In this document: positions 36,375 through 45,646 of the stretch, one piece after another
How positions within the stretch are numbered: position 1 is the stretch's first letter
Layout of the letters: each line of letters opens with the position of its first letter
From: Limisoma sp963590405
Lineage (GTDB): Bacteria > Bacteroidota > Bacteroidia > Bacteroidales > Muribaculaceae
Length of the DNA: 64,000 nucleotides
Assembly: GCA_963590405.1 (NCBI GenBank)
Contig: CAVAPE010000003.1
Span: forward strand, 8,689-72,688
Direction of reading: 5' to 3'
Position numbers and translations under genes: made by a program
Notes under the pieces: model-generated
Seen by the model: only the letters and a program-made list of their open reading frames with translations
What the model was told of the DNA's origin: nothing
Databases searched by the model: none

Positions 36375-36808
36375 TGTTTTTCCTGTTCTTTGGTTTTGTA
36401 TGCCAAGGCATACATCTTGATTTGCTTCACCATTGCCAGCAAGCCGTTGCTGCGAGTGGGCGAGAGGTGCTCCGTCAGACCGATGCTGTCGATGAAGTAG
36501 AGGTTGGCATCGAGGATGTCGCTCGGAGTTTGGTCGGAGAGCACGCGCACGAGCATCGAGATGATGCCCTTCACGATGATGGCGTCGCTGTCGGCCTCAA
36601 AATGGATGCGCCCGTCCTTGTATTCGGCGTTGAGCCACACGCGGCTTTGGCAGCCTTCGATGAGGTTGTCGGGCGTTTTGTGGCGCTCGTCGATGGGTGG
36701 CAGGGCGTTGCCCATCTCAATGATGTAGGAATATTTGTCCATCCAGTCGCCGAAGCCACTGAATTCGTCAATAATTTCGTCTTGGATTTCGTTGATTTGA
36801 TTGTTCAT
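36371..36808 (-). CDS. SufE-family cysteine desulfurase activator
   Basis: 145 residues, the normal SufE length. The sulfur-accepting Cys53 is in LIEGCQSRVWLN, and DEFSGFGDWMDKYSYIIEMG and HLSPTRSNGLLAMVKQI match the family. It takes persulfide sulfur from a SufS-type desulfurase for Fe-S cluster assembly in the cytoplasm. The start ATG 36808 is chosen from family length and from the -7 box TATTTTTG (36814-36821) five bases upstream, which predicts a leaderless mRNA. It overlaps the next gene by four bases. Confidence 0.93.
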   Translation of the reverse strand: MNNQINEIQDEIIDEFSGFGDWMDKYSYIIEMGNALPPIDERHKTPDNLIEGCQSRVWLNAEYKDGRIHFEADSDAIIVKGIISMLVRVLSDQTPSDILDANLYFIDSIGLTEHLSPTRSNGLLAMVKQIKMYALAYKTKEQEKQ

Positions 36809-36813
36809 AATCG

Positions 36814-36821
36814 CAAAAATA
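36814..36821 (-). promoter_or_regulatory. -7 box of sufE-like gene
   Basis: TATTTTTG on the minus strand, five bases before the ATG; no clear -33 element. Confidence 0.55.
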
Positions 36822-36863
36822 CGCAATTTTCGTTATTCTTTTGCCTTTATGGCGCAAAAAAGG

Positions 36864-38141
36864 CTATAAATCCGCCACTTTGGCATAGTAGGTGCGCACA
36901 TCGTTCCACCGGTAGTAGGGGAACGAGTCGGTAGCCACAGGGATGTGCACCTCCTGCTCGTTGAGCAGCACCTTGACGAGGATGTCGGCTGCGGTGCCTC
37001 CCTTTTTGTTGTAGAACACAATCTGCAGGTTGGCTCCCATCGGCGACACTTTGAAGTCAGTCCAGTACTGATAGAGCGTTGCTGGGTCGCGGCGTGCCAC
37101 GTTGCAGTTTTCGATGCCCATCAGGGCAGCCAGCGGCGTGATGTTGGAGTCGTGGGCGAAACGCAGTGTCGCAGCCTTCGTCGGGTCGGCTATTGCTGCG
37201 TCGGCACTCTCGATGATGTTGCGCAGAAGCGGCTTGTAACTGTCGCGCACGGCGCCGTTGGAATCGGCGTGGTTGGCGCATGACGAGTAGAACTGATAGT
37301 TGAAGCATTGCCATAGGTCGAAGAGTTCTTCGGGCGTGAACAAGTCATAGAGGCGGATAGAGGTCTCCATGTTCTGCAAGTCGGATGCCACCCAATAGAA
37401 TTTCCACATCAGGTCGGTTGGCTCAATGTATTGGTACACATAGTCTTTGTCGGAGAAAAGTGCGTTGACAAAGCGGTCGGCGTGGGTCTGGCTGGCGCGG
37501 AACTTGTTGTAGGCGGCGCGCCAAGATCCGTTCTTGCCCGTGAAGGCATTCGCCTCGTCGGTGCGCCCAGTGAGGTAGGGCATATATTTCTGCGACGACT
37601 CGTAGGAAATTTTCAGTTGAGGATTGAGTTCCTTCAGGCGGTCGCCAAAGGCAGCCATACTCATGGCGCAGCGCAGGATTACCGACGAGCGAGCCTCAAT
37701 GCTGCGGTTGCCCTTGAACACCTCTGGGAAAGCCCCAAACATACGTTCTGCGATGCCGCGGTGCTGACGCACGCCAAGCGGTGAGAGATCCTCGTTTCTG
37801 CCAGCCGCTTCCACATAGATGTCGCGCAGCCGCTGGAGCGCGTCCTTGCCGAGCGGCGACAGAGCCCCGGCCTTGTCAGCCTTTTCGAGGATGTCGATTG
37901 GGGCGGTGTATTCGCTGTCGGAAATCAGATAGCGCGAGCCGTGACGCCCGAAATGGCTGATGTAGAATGGCGTGTAGCCCTTCGGCGCTTTGGTGTAGTG
38001 GGCAGTTGAGGCAGGAGCCGGATAGGCGTAGTATACGCCTGCCGTCTTTTCCGGCGACGCAAGCATTTCTTCTTTGGTGGTCTGCGCCGACAGTGGCAAT
38101 ACAGCCACAAAGAGCAGACAGGCAAGAGTGAGTCGTTTCAT
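36864..38141 (-). CDS. Histidine-type acid phosphatase (clade 2), secreted
   Basis: 425 residues with a signal peptide (MKRLTLACLLFVAVLPLSA). The phosphate-binding, phosphohistidine motif is HFGRHGSR (RHG at 66-68), and the distal catalytic motif is LRFAHDSNITPLAALMG (His-Asp). This matches clade-2 histidine phosphatases, which include phytases and MINPP-like inositol-phosphate phosphatases; the HD rather than HAE dipeptide argues against a strict MINPP. It probably acts in the periplasm on phosphate esters. A minus-strand -7 box TAACTTTG (38162-38169) lies 20 bp upstream, interlocked with the promoter of the divergent U32 gene. Confidence 0.88.
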   Translation of the reverse strand: MKRLTLACLLFVAVLPLSAQTTKEEMLASPEKTAGVYYAYPAPASTAHYTKAPKGYTPFYISHFGRHGSRYLISDSEYTAPIDILEKADKAGALSPLGKDALQRLRDIYVEAAGRNEDLSPLGVRQHRGIAERMFGAFPEVFKGNRSIEARSSVILRCAMSMAAFGDRLKELNPQLKISYESSQKYMPYLTGRTDEANAFTGKNGSWRAAYNKFRASQTHADRFVNALFSDKDYVYQYIEPTDLMWKFYWVASDLQNMETSIRLYDLFTPEELFDLWQCFNYQFYSSCANHADSNGAVRDSYKPLLRNIIESADAAIADPTKAATLRFAHDSNITPLAALMGIENCNVARRDPATLYQYWTDFKVSPMGANLQIVFYNKKGGTAADILVKVLLNEQEVHIPVATDSFPYYRWNDVRTYYAKVADL

Positions 38142-38161
38142 ATCGAATTGGTTTTAATTCT

Positions 38162-38198
38162 CAAAGTTACAAAAGTCTACGGATTATGCCTATCTTTG
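38162..38198. promoter_or_regulatory. Divergent promoter region, phosphatase / U32 peptidase
   Basis: Minus-strand TAACTTTG (38162-38169) and plus-strand TATCTTTG (38191-38198) are -7 boxes for the two divergent genes, 21 bp apart. Neither has a clear TTTG at -33. The plus box overlaps an upstream in-frame ATG (38186), which argues for the U32 start at 38216. Confidence 0.55.
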
Positions 38199-38215
38199 CA
38201 GAAGAAATCGACGAT

Positions 38216-39484
38216 ATGAACAGAAAAGACTTTGAGATAATGGCGCCGGTAGGCTCCTACGAGTCGCTCTATGCAGCGATACAGGGCGGTGCCGATGCCA
38301 TCTACTTCGGCATTGAGGGCTTGAACATGAGAGCCCGTTCAGCCAACAACTTCACCACCGACGACCTCCGCAAGATTGCACAGATTTGTGCCGAAAACGG
38401 ACTGAAAAGTTATCTTACGGTCAACACCATAGTCTACGACGAAGACATAGCCCTGATGCACGAGATTGTCAACGCCGCCAAAGAGGCACAAATCTCCGCC
38501 ATCATCGCTTCCGACATGGCAACAATCCTCTATGCACGCAGCATCGACGTGGAGGTGCACATCTCCACGCAGGTCAACGTGTCGAACAGCGAGGCGGCGC
38601 GCTTCTATGCGCAGTTTGCCGATGTGTTGGTGCTTGCTCGCGAACTCAACCTCACGCAGGTGGCTGGCATCTACGACACCATCCAGAATGACGACATCCG
38701 CGGCCCTCACGGCGAGCGCCTGCGCATCGAGATGTTCTGCCACGGCGCATTGTGCATGGCGGTGTCGGGCAAATGCTATCTCAGTCTGCACGAGATGAAT
38801 TCGTCAGCCAACCGCGGCGCTTGCACGCAGATTTGCCGCCGCAGTTATGAGGTGACCGACCGCGAGACCGGCGACCAACTTGCCATCGAAAACAAATATA
38901 TCATGTCGCCTAAGGACTTGAAAACCATCCACTTCATGAACAAGATGATTGACGCTGGTGTGAGGGTGTTTAAGATTGAAGGTCGCGCTCGCAGTGCTGA
39001 ATATGTACGCACTGTAGTGTCGTGCTACAACGAAGCCATCAACGCTTGCTGCGACGGCACCTACTCCGAGGAGATGGTGAAGGCGTGGGACGAGCGCCTC
39101 AACAAGGTGTTTAACCGCGGATTTTGGAACGGCTACTATCTCGGTCAGCGCCTTGGCGAATGGACGTCGAAATACGGCTCGTCGGCTACGCGCGTCAAGG
39201 TGTATGCCGCCAAGGGCATCCGCTATTTCTCAAACATCCACGTGGCGGAGTTCCAAATGGAGAACGACGAGTTGCACGTGGGCGACGAAATTGTAATCTC
39301 AGGTCCGACGACGGGCGCGATAATCATGACAGTGGAGGAGATACGCGTTGACCTCAAGCCTGTGGAAAAGACAGTGCGTGGCGAGCGGTTCTCCATCAAG
39401 GTTGACGAACGTGTGCGTCCGAGCGACAAACTCTACATCTGGCGCGACGTTGAGGAAGTGAAACGCCGCCGCGAAATCCGCTGA
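38216..39484 (+). CDS. U32-family peptidase-like protein (TrhP-like)
   Basis: 422 residues from ATG 38216 (MNRKDFEIMAPVGSYESLYA); the earlier ATG at 38186 lies on the -7 box. The PROSITE U32 signature is present at 172-190 (EMFCHGALCMAVSGKCYLS), with further cysteines in GACTQICRRSYEV that fit an Fe-S site. The C-terminal third has a small beta domain. Members of this family in E. coli (TrhP, RlhA) act in RNA hydroxylation rather than proteolysis, so a tRNA-modifying role is at least as likely as peptidase activity. Followed by the tandem array and ATPase copy C. Confidence 0.92.
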   Translation: MNRKDFEIMAPVGSYESLYAAIQGGADAIYFGIEGLNMRARSANNFTTDDLRKIAQICAENGLKSYLTVNTIVYDEDIALMHEIVNAAKEAQISAIIASDMATILYARSIDVEVHISTQVNVSNSEAARFYAQFADVLVLARELNLTQVAGIYDTIQNDDIRGPHGERLRIEMFCHGALCMAVSGKCYLSLHEMNSSANRGACTQICRRSYEVTDRETGDQLAIENKYIMSPKDLKTIHFMNKMIDAGVRVFKIEGRARSAEYVRTVVSCYNEAINACCDGTYSEEMVKAWDERLNKVFNRGFWNGYYLGQRLGEWTSKYGSSATRVKVYAAKGIRYFSNIHVAEFQMENDELHVGDEIVISGPTTGAIIMTVEEIRVDLKPVEKTVRGERFSIKVDERVRPSDKLYIWRDVEEVKRRREIR

Positions 39485-39508
39485 CCCGACACCGCTTCAT
39501 AACCCCAT

Positions 39509-39607
39509 TGCCTTGACTTTTGGATAAAAATAGGCGTTTATTGCCTTGACTTTTGGATAAAAAAGGGCATTTAATGCCTTGACTTTTGGATAAAATCAGT
39601 ATCTTTG
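39509..39607 (+). repeat. 33-bp tandem array overlapping the promoter of ATPase copy C
   Basis: Three near-identical units starting TGCCTTGACTTTTGGATAAA begin at 39509, 39542 and 39575: exact 33-bp period. In the third unit CTTG (39578-39581) is followed after 18 bp by TATCTTTG (39600-39607), a Bacteroidota -7 box, so this unit is itself the promoter's -33 half and the first two are phased upstream copies. Confidence 0.88.
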
Positions 39608-39634
39608 CGCTGATTGTTAATGATTTGCGCATTT

Positions 39635-40978
39635 ATGGGATACTACAGTAGAAATATTGACCAAAAACTCCTCGAATGGAAGGATTCTCCGCGGAAAAAA
39701 CCGTTGCTAATCAGGGGTGCCCGACAGGTTGGAAAATCTACCGCCGTAAGGCAACTTGGGAAAAGTTTCCGGTACTTCGTTGAGGTGAATTTGGAACGAC
39801 AGGTTTCAATCCGCCAGTTGTTTACAAAGGATATTGACGTGCATCGCACATGTGAAAGCATCAGTGCGTTGACTGGCATACCGATTGTAGCCAGCGAGAC
39901 CTTGCTTTTCATCGACGAGATACAGGCATGCCAGGAAGCCATTATGTCGTTGCGTTACTTCAAAGAGGACTATCCCGACTTGCACGTCATTGCTGCCGGC
40001 TCGCTGCTGGAATTTGCACTGGAGGAACTTCCGTCGTTTGGCGTGGGTAGAATCCGCTCGCTCTATATGTATCCGTTCTCGTTTGATGAATTTCTTGCGG
40101 CACAAGGACTTGAAACGATGGTCGACTACAAGCGGAAGAGCGCATCTGGCGCGCCTCTGCCCGATGCCATCCACAATGAGTTGGTAGAACAGTTGAAATC
40201 ATTCTATCTCGTTGGCGGAATGCCTGCTGCCGTGACAGAATGGGTAGAGTCGAAGAGTTATATCGAATGTGCCCATGTGCACAACGACATATTGGACACC
40301 TATCAGGATGATTTCTCCAAATACAAGGCAAGAGTGTCGCCCGCATTGCTGCGAAAAGTGTTGCGGTCGGTCGCTCTGCAGGCAGGAACCAAATTTGTGT
40401 TCCGTCAGGTAGCAGATGATGTCCACTCCTCGGCAATCAAAGATGCTCTCCACTTGCTTACTCTTGCCGGACTCGTTACGCCCGTGAAGCACAGCGACGG
40501 CAACGGACTGCCTTTGGGCGCAGAGGAAAACGGCAACTATACGAAATATCTGTTCCTCGATTTGGGACTGATGCAGACAATGCTCGGCAATCCAGTGTCG
40601 GAGGTGCTTCTTGCGTCCGATGTTGATTTTGTCAACAAGGGTGCGGCATCGGAAATGTTTGTCGGACTGGAGTTGATAAAAAACCACGACTGTTTCCAAA
40701 GGGCAGAGATGTACTATTGGCAAAATTTGTCGCGCGGAGCGAATGCCGAAGTCGACTATTTGGAAGCCAAGGACGGCAAGGTGCTACCGATAGAGGTGAA
40801 AGCCAACACGCGCGGCAGTATGCAAAGCCTGTGGCTGTTTATGCGCAAAAAGGGAATTGACTGTGCGGTGCGAACCTCTTTGGAAAATTTCGGAGAGTTT
40901 GAGTATGTCGACAAAGAAGCCGACAATGCCGTAAGGCATGTGGATGTAGTTCCGCTCTATGCGTTGAGCAATTTGTAA
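39635..40978 (+). CDS. DUF4143-type AAA ATPase with nuclease-fold C-terminus (copy C)
   Basis: 447 residues from ATG 39635 (MGYYSRNIDQKLLEWK), preferred over TTG 39614 or ATG 39620 because it aligns with copies A and B. Walker A GARQVGKS (28-35), Walker B ETLLFIDEIQACQ, sensor AAGSLLEFAL. The DUF4143 C-terminus has NAEVDYLEAKDGKVLPIEVK, the PD-(D/E)XK pattern in its most complete form among the copies, so nuclease activity is conceivable. The function of the family is unknown. Its own 33-bp array lies just upstream; a bidirectional terminator separates it from the convergent WG-repeat lipoprotein. Confidence 0.94.
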   Translation: MGYYSRNIDQKLLEWKDSPRKKPLLIRGARQVGKSTAVRQLGKSFRYFVEVNLERQVSIRQLFTKDIDVHRTCESISALTGIPIVASETLLFIDEIQACQEAIMSLRYFKEDYPDLHVIAAGSLLEFALEELPSFGVGRIRSLYMYPFSFDEFLAAQGLETMVDYKRKSASGAPLPDAIHNELVEQLKSFYLVGGMPAAVTEWVESKSYIECAHVHNDILDTYQDDFSKYKARVSPALLRKVLRSVALQAGTKFVFRQVADDVHSSAIKDALHLLTLAGLVTPVKHSDGNGLPLGAEENGNYTKYLFLDLGLMQTMLGNPVSEVLLASDVDFVNKGAASEMFVGLELIKNHDCFQRAEMYYWQNLSRGANAEVDYLEAKDGKVLPIEVKANTRGSMQSLWLFMRKKGIDCAVRTSLENFGEFEYVDKEADNAVRHVDVVPLYALSNL

Positions 40979-41005
40979 CTGCCGCTTTCGGTAGGGTAGA
41001 AAAAT

Positions 41006-41040
41006 AAATCGGGCGGGGCATTGAGCCTCGCCCGATTTGG
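41006..41040. terminator. Bidirectional terminator
   Basis: AAATCGGGCGGGGC (41006-41019) pairs with GCCTCGCCCGATTT (41025-41038), with one G-T wobble and a 5-nt loop, flanked by A and T runs. It serves the convergent ATPase (plus) and WG-repeat gene (minus). Confidence 0.85.
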
Positions 41041-41060
41041 GTTACTGACTACGGTTGCGG

Positions 41061-42248
41061 TTAGTATGCCGAGTCGGCGTAGTCGTAGTATTCGTCGTCA
41101 ATGGCTGTGCTGTCGCAGACATCATTGTTGTATGGCGAAGTCCACATTTCCGTCGCTTCGCTGTAGAACACTTCGCTGCGGGTGGTTACGAAGTTGAGCA
41201 TTTGGAAACTTTCCTTCGACACTTCTTCGCCCTTCTCGTTGATCAGCGTCCAAGTTTTGCCGTCGTACACGAAATAGTGGTCGAGCGCGGTGGAAATCTG
41301 TGCGATTGATTCATATTCTGGTGCGATAATCTTTTCGCCCGAAGCATCAACTACAAATTCCTTGTCGTCCTGATGCACCATGTAGCGGTTCTTGGAAGCG
41401 CGCAGCATACCTTCGTAGCGGGCGCGGATAAGTACCTCGCCGTCGGTCGAGATGAGGCCGTAGGAATTGTCGTGGCAGAACACCGTCTTGCCTTCGTCGA
41501 TGTAGTAGCATCCGCTCTGCTGCATCTTGCTGTCGGTGAATTTCTCTTCACCGTCCTTGTCGAGGAACACCACCTTGTCGCCCTTCGTCACGGCGCAAGT
41601 GCCGTTGTGGTAGTGCGAAAGTAGGCTGTAGCGGCTTGTGCTGAACGATTTGATCACGTCGCCTTTCTTGTCGATGAGCAGGATTTTCTCGCCCTTCAAG
41701 CCAAATGCACGACCTTCGGAGAAGTCGGTCACGCCTTCATATTTTGCAGCAATGACCTCGTCGCCTTTCTTGTCGAGGAAACCCCATTTGCCATCCTTGC
41801 AGAACGCTGCAAGACCTTCGCTGAAATTGCGTGTCGACGACACGTTTTTCGGGAGTTTCTTCACCTCCTCAAAGTCCTTGTCGATAATGGTGATGCCCTT
41901 GCCCTCTTTCACGGCAAAAGCCACGCCCTCAGGGCCGAACAGACCCAGTTGGGTGTACTTGCCGCCTTTGCTGATAGGCTCTTTAGGGTTGCTGATGTCG
42001 TAGCATTCGTAGTAGCCTTTTGAGTTTTTCACGACAAACAGTCCGTCGCACACCATCGAAGGCATCTCCGCAAAATCGTTTTTGCAAAGGATTTCGCCGG
42101 TCTTGGTGTCGAGAAAACTCCATTTCTCTTCGCCGTCGAGCACGACAGCCACATAGCGAACCTTTTCGTCGCTGCTGTCGCAACTCCACAAAGCGCATGC
42201 CGCCACTATGGCGAACAGCGCTGTCTTCAGGAAACTGTTGATTTTCAT
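41061..42248 (-). CDS. WG-repeat lipoprotein (paralogue 2)
   Basis: 395 residues; lipoprotein signal with Cys23 (AACALWSCDSSDE). WG repeats are clear: KWSFLDTKTGEILCKNDF, KWGFLDKKGDEVIAAKYEGV, KILLIDKKGDVIKSFS, SYGLISTDGEVLIRARYEGM. It is homologous to the lipoprotein at 29284-31023, which has an extra C-terminal region. It is 17 bp downstream of the large secreted protein (42266-45646) on the same strand and probably co-transcribed, and convergent with DUF4143 ATPase copy C. The acidic C-terminal tail (DDEYYDYADSAY) is unusual. Ligand unknown. Confidence 0.87.
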   Translation of the reverse strand: MKINSFLKTALFAIVAACALWSCDSSDEKVRYVAVVLDGEEKWSFLDTKTGEILCKNDFAEMPSMVCDGLFVVKNSKGYYECYDISNPKEPISKGGKYTQLGLFGPEGVAFAVKEGKGITIIDKDFEEVKKLPKNVSSTRNFSEGLAAFCKDGKWGFLDKKGDEVIAAKYEGVTDFSEGRAFGLKGEKILLIDKKGDVIKSFSTSRYSLLSHYHNGTCAVTKGDKVVFLDKDGEEKFTDSKMQQSGCYYIDEGKTVFCHDNSYGLISTDGEVLIRARYEGMLRASKNRYMVHQDDKEFVVDASGEKIIAPEYESIAQISTALDHYFVYDGKTWTLINEKGEEVSKESFQMLNFVTTRSEVFYSEATEMWTSPYNNDVCDSTAIDDEYYDYADSAY

Positions 42249-42265
42249 ATTGGTTGATTTTAAGT

Positions 42266-45200
42266 CTATTTCTTCACGATGCGTGTTGCGGTAACGCCGT
42301 CGGTTGTTGCCACGCGTACTACATAGACACCTGCTGCGAGACCGTCGACGCTGATTTGCGAACAGTTGTCGGCTGTCTTCACGAGGCTGCCTGCTGTATT
42401 GTAGATGCTCACCTTAGCATTGTCGGCACCAGCGATGTAGAGCGTAGAAACCACAGGGTTAGGATAAACGCTCACCTTGGCATCGCCCTTCACGGCTTCC
42501 ACTCCGCCGAAGTTGGAGAAGTGCTCAAAATAGAAGTCGTCGAAGAAGGCAGCGAGACCGTCGGTTGTGGTGTGGCGCACTGCTACATAGATGTCCTGAC
42601 CAGCATACGCACTGAGGTCTACGTTGTAGTGTTGCCATTCTTTGTCGAAGTAAGGCATCTCAGTCTTCGCCATCACCGTCTGGAAACTTGAAGTGTCGGT
42701 GTTGCTTGTTGTGGAAACAAGTACCTCTACACTACTCTTGCTGCAAGGATAGATGGCATAGATTGATTCCCAGTTGCGGGCGTAGAAATGGAACGCCGAA
42801 GTGGATGTTGCGGTGAGTTTCTGGCTTACAATCCAGTCGTCGGCTGCCTTGCCCTCTTCCGATGGAGCGATAGCCACGAGAGTCTGGTTGCCGCTTACTG
42901 GCTCAAGCACGTTGTTCCAGTCGCTGTCGGCCTGCACGGTGTAGGCAAATGCTGCGCCGCGCTGCGGATAACTCATGCCAGTCATTGCCTTCGTTGCGAG
43001 ACCGTCAACGTCGATGGTGGTGAAGCCTTCAGGGTTGAATGTGCCTGGGGCGTCGTCCTCGAAGTTGTAGTAGTAGGAGTCGGCAGCCATAGCACGGCCG
43101 TGTACTGGCAATGCGATTGCGTAGCCGCCTTCAAACTCTACCGTCATCTCGTCGTCGACTTGCGCCGAAGTGCTGCCGGCGTTGAATGTGATTGAGAAAG
43201 GTACGCCTTTCTTCGCTTCTACGGTTGTGCCAGCAGCGAGGTCGGTTGAGAAGTTTTCTTTGCCGAACTTCACGTTCTTGATTGTCAATGTCGATGTGCC
43301 TTCGTTGAGTACAGAGAATTTCTGGGTCGAGTTGACCGACTTGCCGTAGTTCACTGTGCCGGCGTTCCAATCCGATGCGTTGAACGAAGCCTTTGTGCTC
43401 GATGAAGCCTGGATTGTGATGAGGTCGAGAGCCACACCCTTGGCTTGCACGTAGTTGTGACCGACGTAGCGCCAGCGGAATGTAACAGTCTTGCCAGCGT
43501 AGGCAGCAAGGTTGACCGTTTCGAGATACCAGTAGCGTGTCTCTGCGTCGTCGGAGAGGATGGCGAGTTGCTTCCATGTGCCGTCGGCATAGACCTCAAA
43601 GAAGCAAGCGTCGATGCCGTTGTCGGCAGTTGATGTGTTTGTGCGCAAACCGCTGTCGTCCTTCACGAGGTTGACAGGCATCGAGTTGCCCCAATAGAAT
43701 GTCATTTCGAGGTTAGAGCCAGCAGGAATCTTGAAGTCGGGCGTAACGAGCGACGACTCCATGTCGGTGGCGTTGCAACTTACCGATGCGCTGTATTTGC
43801 CGTCGAAGGCGTTGATGCTGTTGGCGGTGGTCCACTTTGTGAAACTTGCATACTCCACGTTCCAGCCTGTAGTTGGGTTGGCACCGCTTTCAAAACTTTC
43901 TGTCCAAGGGAAGGTCGACACTGTTTGGTCGGCGATGGTGGTGAAGGTGCGTGAAGTAGCCTCGCCGTCGCCCTGTGCGTTGTAGGGCACAACCTTCCAA
44001 GTGTAGGTCGTTGCGTAGTCGACTGTGGCAAGAGTGTAGGATGTCACGTTGCCGAGATCTTCGCCGTTGACCACGTTGGTAGCGTTCTCGTCGGAGCCCA
44101 CATAGAGTTTGTAGCCCTCGGCAAAGAGCGCCGGTTTCCAAGAGAGGGTGATGTTCTTGTTGTAGACGTCGGTAGCCTCGTCGTCGGGCGAAACAAGTGT
44201 TGCAGCCTGTGGCTTGCCGTCAGCGCCGTAGAGAGGTGGGAGAACGACTGCGTCGAGGAACATAACCGATGTTTCAGGGATATTGTCAACGTCGCTCACG
44301 TCGACTGCGCCGTAGATCCAGCGCACATAGCAGTTGTCGGATGCTGGCGAGCCGAGGTCGATGTTCACCTTGTCGATTGTGTTGTAGGTCTCCGATTCCC
44401 ATTTCTGTGTCCAAGTGGCACCGCCGTCGGTCGAGAACTCGAAAGTAACGTCGTTGCCAGGCACAGCCTCTTCTTCGTCGGAATCGAACTCGTTGTAGGC
44501 AGTGAATGCTATTGAGTGAGAGCCTGTTGAGAGGTCGAGGCGAGGGGAGGTGAGGATGCTTGCGCCGTCCATGGTGATGCTGGCATAAGCCGACTTGTCG
44601 CCCTCAAGGGCATAGTTGGTGGCTTTCCACTTGTCGCCTGTCCAACCAGTTGGAGGGCAGCCGTTTTCAAAGCCTTCAAAACCGTAGCCTTCAGGGAGTG
44701 AAACCTTGGTGGCAAGCACCTTGAGTTGCACGTCGCCGCCGTTGGTGTGGAAGGTGATGTAGCCGCTGGCAGGAGTGGTCAGCGTAGCGTTGTAGCCCAC
44801 TTGAAATTCGAGAGTCTCGTTGGCGTCGAGGTCGACCGTTGCAGGGTCGATGGTCGACGAGAAGCCAGTAGGATAGTCGATGCTTGTGATTTTCAAGCCG
44901 TTCTTACCTTCATTCTTGAGGGTAAGTACCTCAGAATAAGCCTTCGAGCCCATATACACCTCGCCGAAGTTGTACTGCTTCTTCGAGAGCACGGCCTTAG
45001 GCCCTGTGGCTGGGGTGAACTGCTTTACGACAACGTTGTCGATTTGGAGAACGTTGGCGGTTTCTTTCAGCATCTTGTAGACAAACGCCACCTTGATGGT
45101 CTTGCCTTGCCACTGGCTGAGGTCGATTGTTGTCTTGTAAATCTGCCAGCCTGTCCAAGGATAAGGCACATTGCCGTTTTCCTTGAGTTGCTCAGCGTTG

Positions 45201-45646
45201 TTGAACGACCATATTGTCTCGGCGTTTTCCACATCGTCGCCAACGACGATGCGCACCTGAAAGTCGTATTTTGCTTCCTCGATGGCAGCCTTCGATGCTG
45301 CCTCCCAGTCGAACGACAGTTGGTAAGTGTTGTCGAGGTTGAGCGATGGAGTGAGTAGGATTTCTTCGCGAGGTCCGTAGCCGCCGTCCTCGTCGCCCGC
45401 GAACATAGGTGAGTCGACCCATGCGCAGTGAGTGCCCGTCATGGCACCTTTCTCGTAGTAGTACACGCACCAGCGGTAGTTGTCGGCATTGCCGGTGTAG
45501 GAGTCTACCGTGGTCCATCCGTCGGGGAAGTTGGGGCTATACTGGTCGGTGCTTGAGGTCTCAAAGCCCTCGTTGAGAAGAGTTTGAGCCGATGCCGCCA
45601 ATGGCAACGCACCCAACATCGCCAAAGCGAGATAAAATTTCTTCAT
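42266..45646 (-). CDS. Large secreted adhesin-like protein with repeated choice-of-anchor J domains
   Basis: 1126 residues. Signal peptide (MKKFYLALAMLGALPLAASA). Several choice-of-anchor J or jelly-roll domains are visible: LLNEGFETSSTDQYSPNFPD near the N-terminus, YGFEGFENGCPPTGWTGDKW, FPWTESFESGANPTTGWN, and a last one with FEDDAPGTFNPEGF and ADDWIVSQKL. Between them are Ig-like or Fn3-like segments (LVSPDDEATDVYNKNITLSW). The C-terminus (KVSVYPNPVVSTLYIAGADN to VTATRIVKK) is a textbook T9SS type-A sorting domain. It is likely displayed on the cell surface as adhesin or glycan binder. Its promoter lies in the repeat unit at 45704-45735, and the WG-repeat lipoprotein follows in the same operon. 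Confidence 0.9.
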   Translation of the reverse strand: MKKFYLALAMLGALPLAASAQTLLNEGFETSSTDQYSPNFPDGWTTVDSYTGNADNYRWCVYYYEKGAMTGTHCAWVDSPMFAGDEDGGYGPREEILLTPSLNLDNTYQLSFDWEAASKAAIEEAKYDFQVRIVVGDDVENAETIWSFNNAEQLKENGNVPYPWTGWQIYKTTIDLSQWQGKTIKVAFVYKMLKETANVLQIDNVVVKQFTPATGPKAVLSKKQYNFGEVYMGSKAYSEVLTLKNEGKNGLKITSIDYPTGFSSTIDPATVDLDANETLEFQVGYNATLTTPASGYITFHTNGGDVQLKVLATKVSLPEGYGFEGFENGCPPTGWTGDKWKATNYALEGDKSAYASITMDGASILTSPRLDLSTGSHSIAFTAYNEFDSDEEEAVPGNDVTFEFSTDGGATWTQKWESETYNTIDKVNIDLGSPASDNCYVRWIYGAVDVSDVDNIPETSVMFLDAVVLPPLYGADGKPQAATLVSPDDEATDVYNKNITLSWKPALFAEGYKLYVGSDENATNVVNGEDLGNVTSYTLATVDYATTYTWKVVPYNAQGDGEATSRTFTTIADQTVSTFPWTESFESGANPTTGWNVEYASFTKWTTANSINAFDGKYSASVSCNATDMESSLVTPDFKIPAGSNLEMTFYWGNSMPVNLVKDDSGLRTNTSTADNGIDACFFEVYADGTWKQLAILSDDAETRYWYLETVNLAAYAGKTVTFRWRYVGHNYVQAKGVALDLITIQASSSTKASFNASDWNAGTVNYGKSVNSTQKFSVLNEGTSTLTIKNVKFGKENFSTDLAAGTTVEAKKGVPFSITFNAGSTSAQVDDEMTVEFEGGYAIALPVHGRAMAADSYYYNFEDDAPGTFNPEGFTTIDVDGLATKAMTGMSYPQRGAAFAYTVQADSDWNNVLEPVSGNQTLVAIAPSEEGKAADDWIVSQKLTATSTSAFHFYARNWESIYAIYPCSKSSVEVLVSTTSNTDTSSFQTVMAKTEMPYFDKEWQHYNVDLSAYAGQDIYVAVRHTTTDGLAAFFDDFYFEHFSNFGGVEAVKGDAKVSVYPNPVVSTLYIAGADNAKVSIYNTAGSLVKTADNCSQISVDGLAAGVYVVRVATTDGVTATRIVKK

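Noticed and set aside
38186..38215. N-terminal extension of the U32 gene from ATG 38186
   Set aside because: The codons overlap a TATCTTTG -7 box and add no family sequence; ATG 38216 fits the conserved N-terminus.
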